A stretch of DNA of 64,000 nucleotides, taken from Butyrivibrio sp. INlla16 (lineage in GTDB: Bacteria > Bacillota > Clostridia > Lachnospirales > Lachnospiraceae). This document shows, in pieces, positions 63,923 to 64,000 of the stretch. A model generated the notes under the pieces. That model made no database searches, was not told the DNA's origin, and saw only the letters and a list, made by a program, of their open reading frames with translations. A program made the translations under genes and the position numbers. Numbering within the stretch: the stretch's first letter is position 1; each line of letters begins with the position of its first letter. The stretch is from the NCBI RefSeq assembly GCF_900104155.1, contig NZ_FMYB01000018.1, positions 1-64,000 on the forward strand. Direction: 5' to 3'.

Positions 63923-64000
63923 TTAATTTGCAGCGATGTTATCGTAAACCTCAGCTGCGCCTGAAACAAAGCTGTCATCAAGAGTCATTCCGATTTCTTC
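63923..64000 (-). CDS. ABC transporter substrate-binding protein, C-terminal end (partial)
   Basis: Open to the right edge; 25 codons before the TAA at 63923-63925, reading EEIGMTLDDSFVSGAAEVYD then NIAAN. This is the usual C-terminus of PF04392-type binding proteins, and it lies just before the matching permease and ATPase. Confidence 0.75.
   Translation of the reverse strand, partial: EEIGMTLDDSFVSGAAEVYDNIAAN

Overview
The window looks like chromosome from an anaerobic Firmicute of the family Lachnospiraceae, most like Butyrivibrio or Pseudobutyrivibrio. The evidence is the 16S 5' end at the left edge, moderately AT-rich DNA with strong GGAGG ribosome binding sites, pyruvate phosphate dikinase, a GH3 beta-glucosidase with reversed domain order as known from rumen Butyrivibrio, a GH51/GH43 arabinan locus, CIRCE-controlled groESL and a pyrBI pair. 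I see no phage, plasmid, IS element, CRISPR array or tRNA. This is housekeeping and carbohydrate-utilisation chromosome with several unusual proteins inside it.

Layout. 1-170 is the 5' end of a 16S rRNA on the minus strand, with its promoter near 393-421. 515-4125 (minus) is a probable operon: LUD-domain protein, metallo-beta-lactamase fold protein, CapA-like lipoprotein and a short pyruvate kinase. 4272-14798 is an arabinan-utilisation locus: an ArsR-type regulator, a CUT1 sugar ABC transporter, two GH43 enzymes, a MATE transporter and a GH51 arabinofuranosidase; a shared 13-mer downstream of two of its promoters is a candidate operator. 14.8-22.3 kb holds an iron alcohol dehydrogenase, two response regulators, groESL and a phosphoesterase. 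22.4-27.9 kb holds the GH3 enzyme and a small possible island (amber-interrupted membrane protein, AraC regulator, GH35-like enzyme). 28-36.3 kb holds ppdK, a GDPD, an aldo/keto reductase, purC, an ABC-F protein and a frameshifted secreted protein. 36.3-43.2 kb holds a PHP phosphoesterase and three cyclic-di-GMP proteins. 43.4-53.4 kb holds acyltransferase-like genes, a lipoprotein, a preQ1 riboswitch operon (YhhQ transporter plus a radical SAM protein), an EamA transporter, a Suv3-like RNA helicase and a BspA-like surface protein. 53.2-59.5 kb is a polyphosphate cluster (maf, ppk, ppx) led by a chorismate mutase-AAA ATPase fusion. 59.7-64 kb holds a DUF5050-like protein, pyrBI and an ABC importer whose binding protein runs off the window.

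The most unusual items are: the chorismate mutase-DUF815 ATPase fusion at the head of the polyP genes; a GGDEF/EAL protein whose N-terminus is a dead S51 peptidase-like domain; the preQ1 riboswitch operon pairing YhhQ with a radical SAM protein that may be a queuine lyase; a bacterial Suv3-type helicase; and an intergenic palindromic repeat family with covarying hairpins. Three genes carry apparent disruptions (a frameshift at about 35.78 kb, a frameshift at about 43.08 kb, an amber codon at 24998), which may be real or may be sequence errors.

Many starts were moved from the longest possible start to an internal ATG, GTG or TTG with a good Shine-Dalgarno sequence; the reasons are in each entry. 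All functions come from reading motifs by eye. No database search was run.
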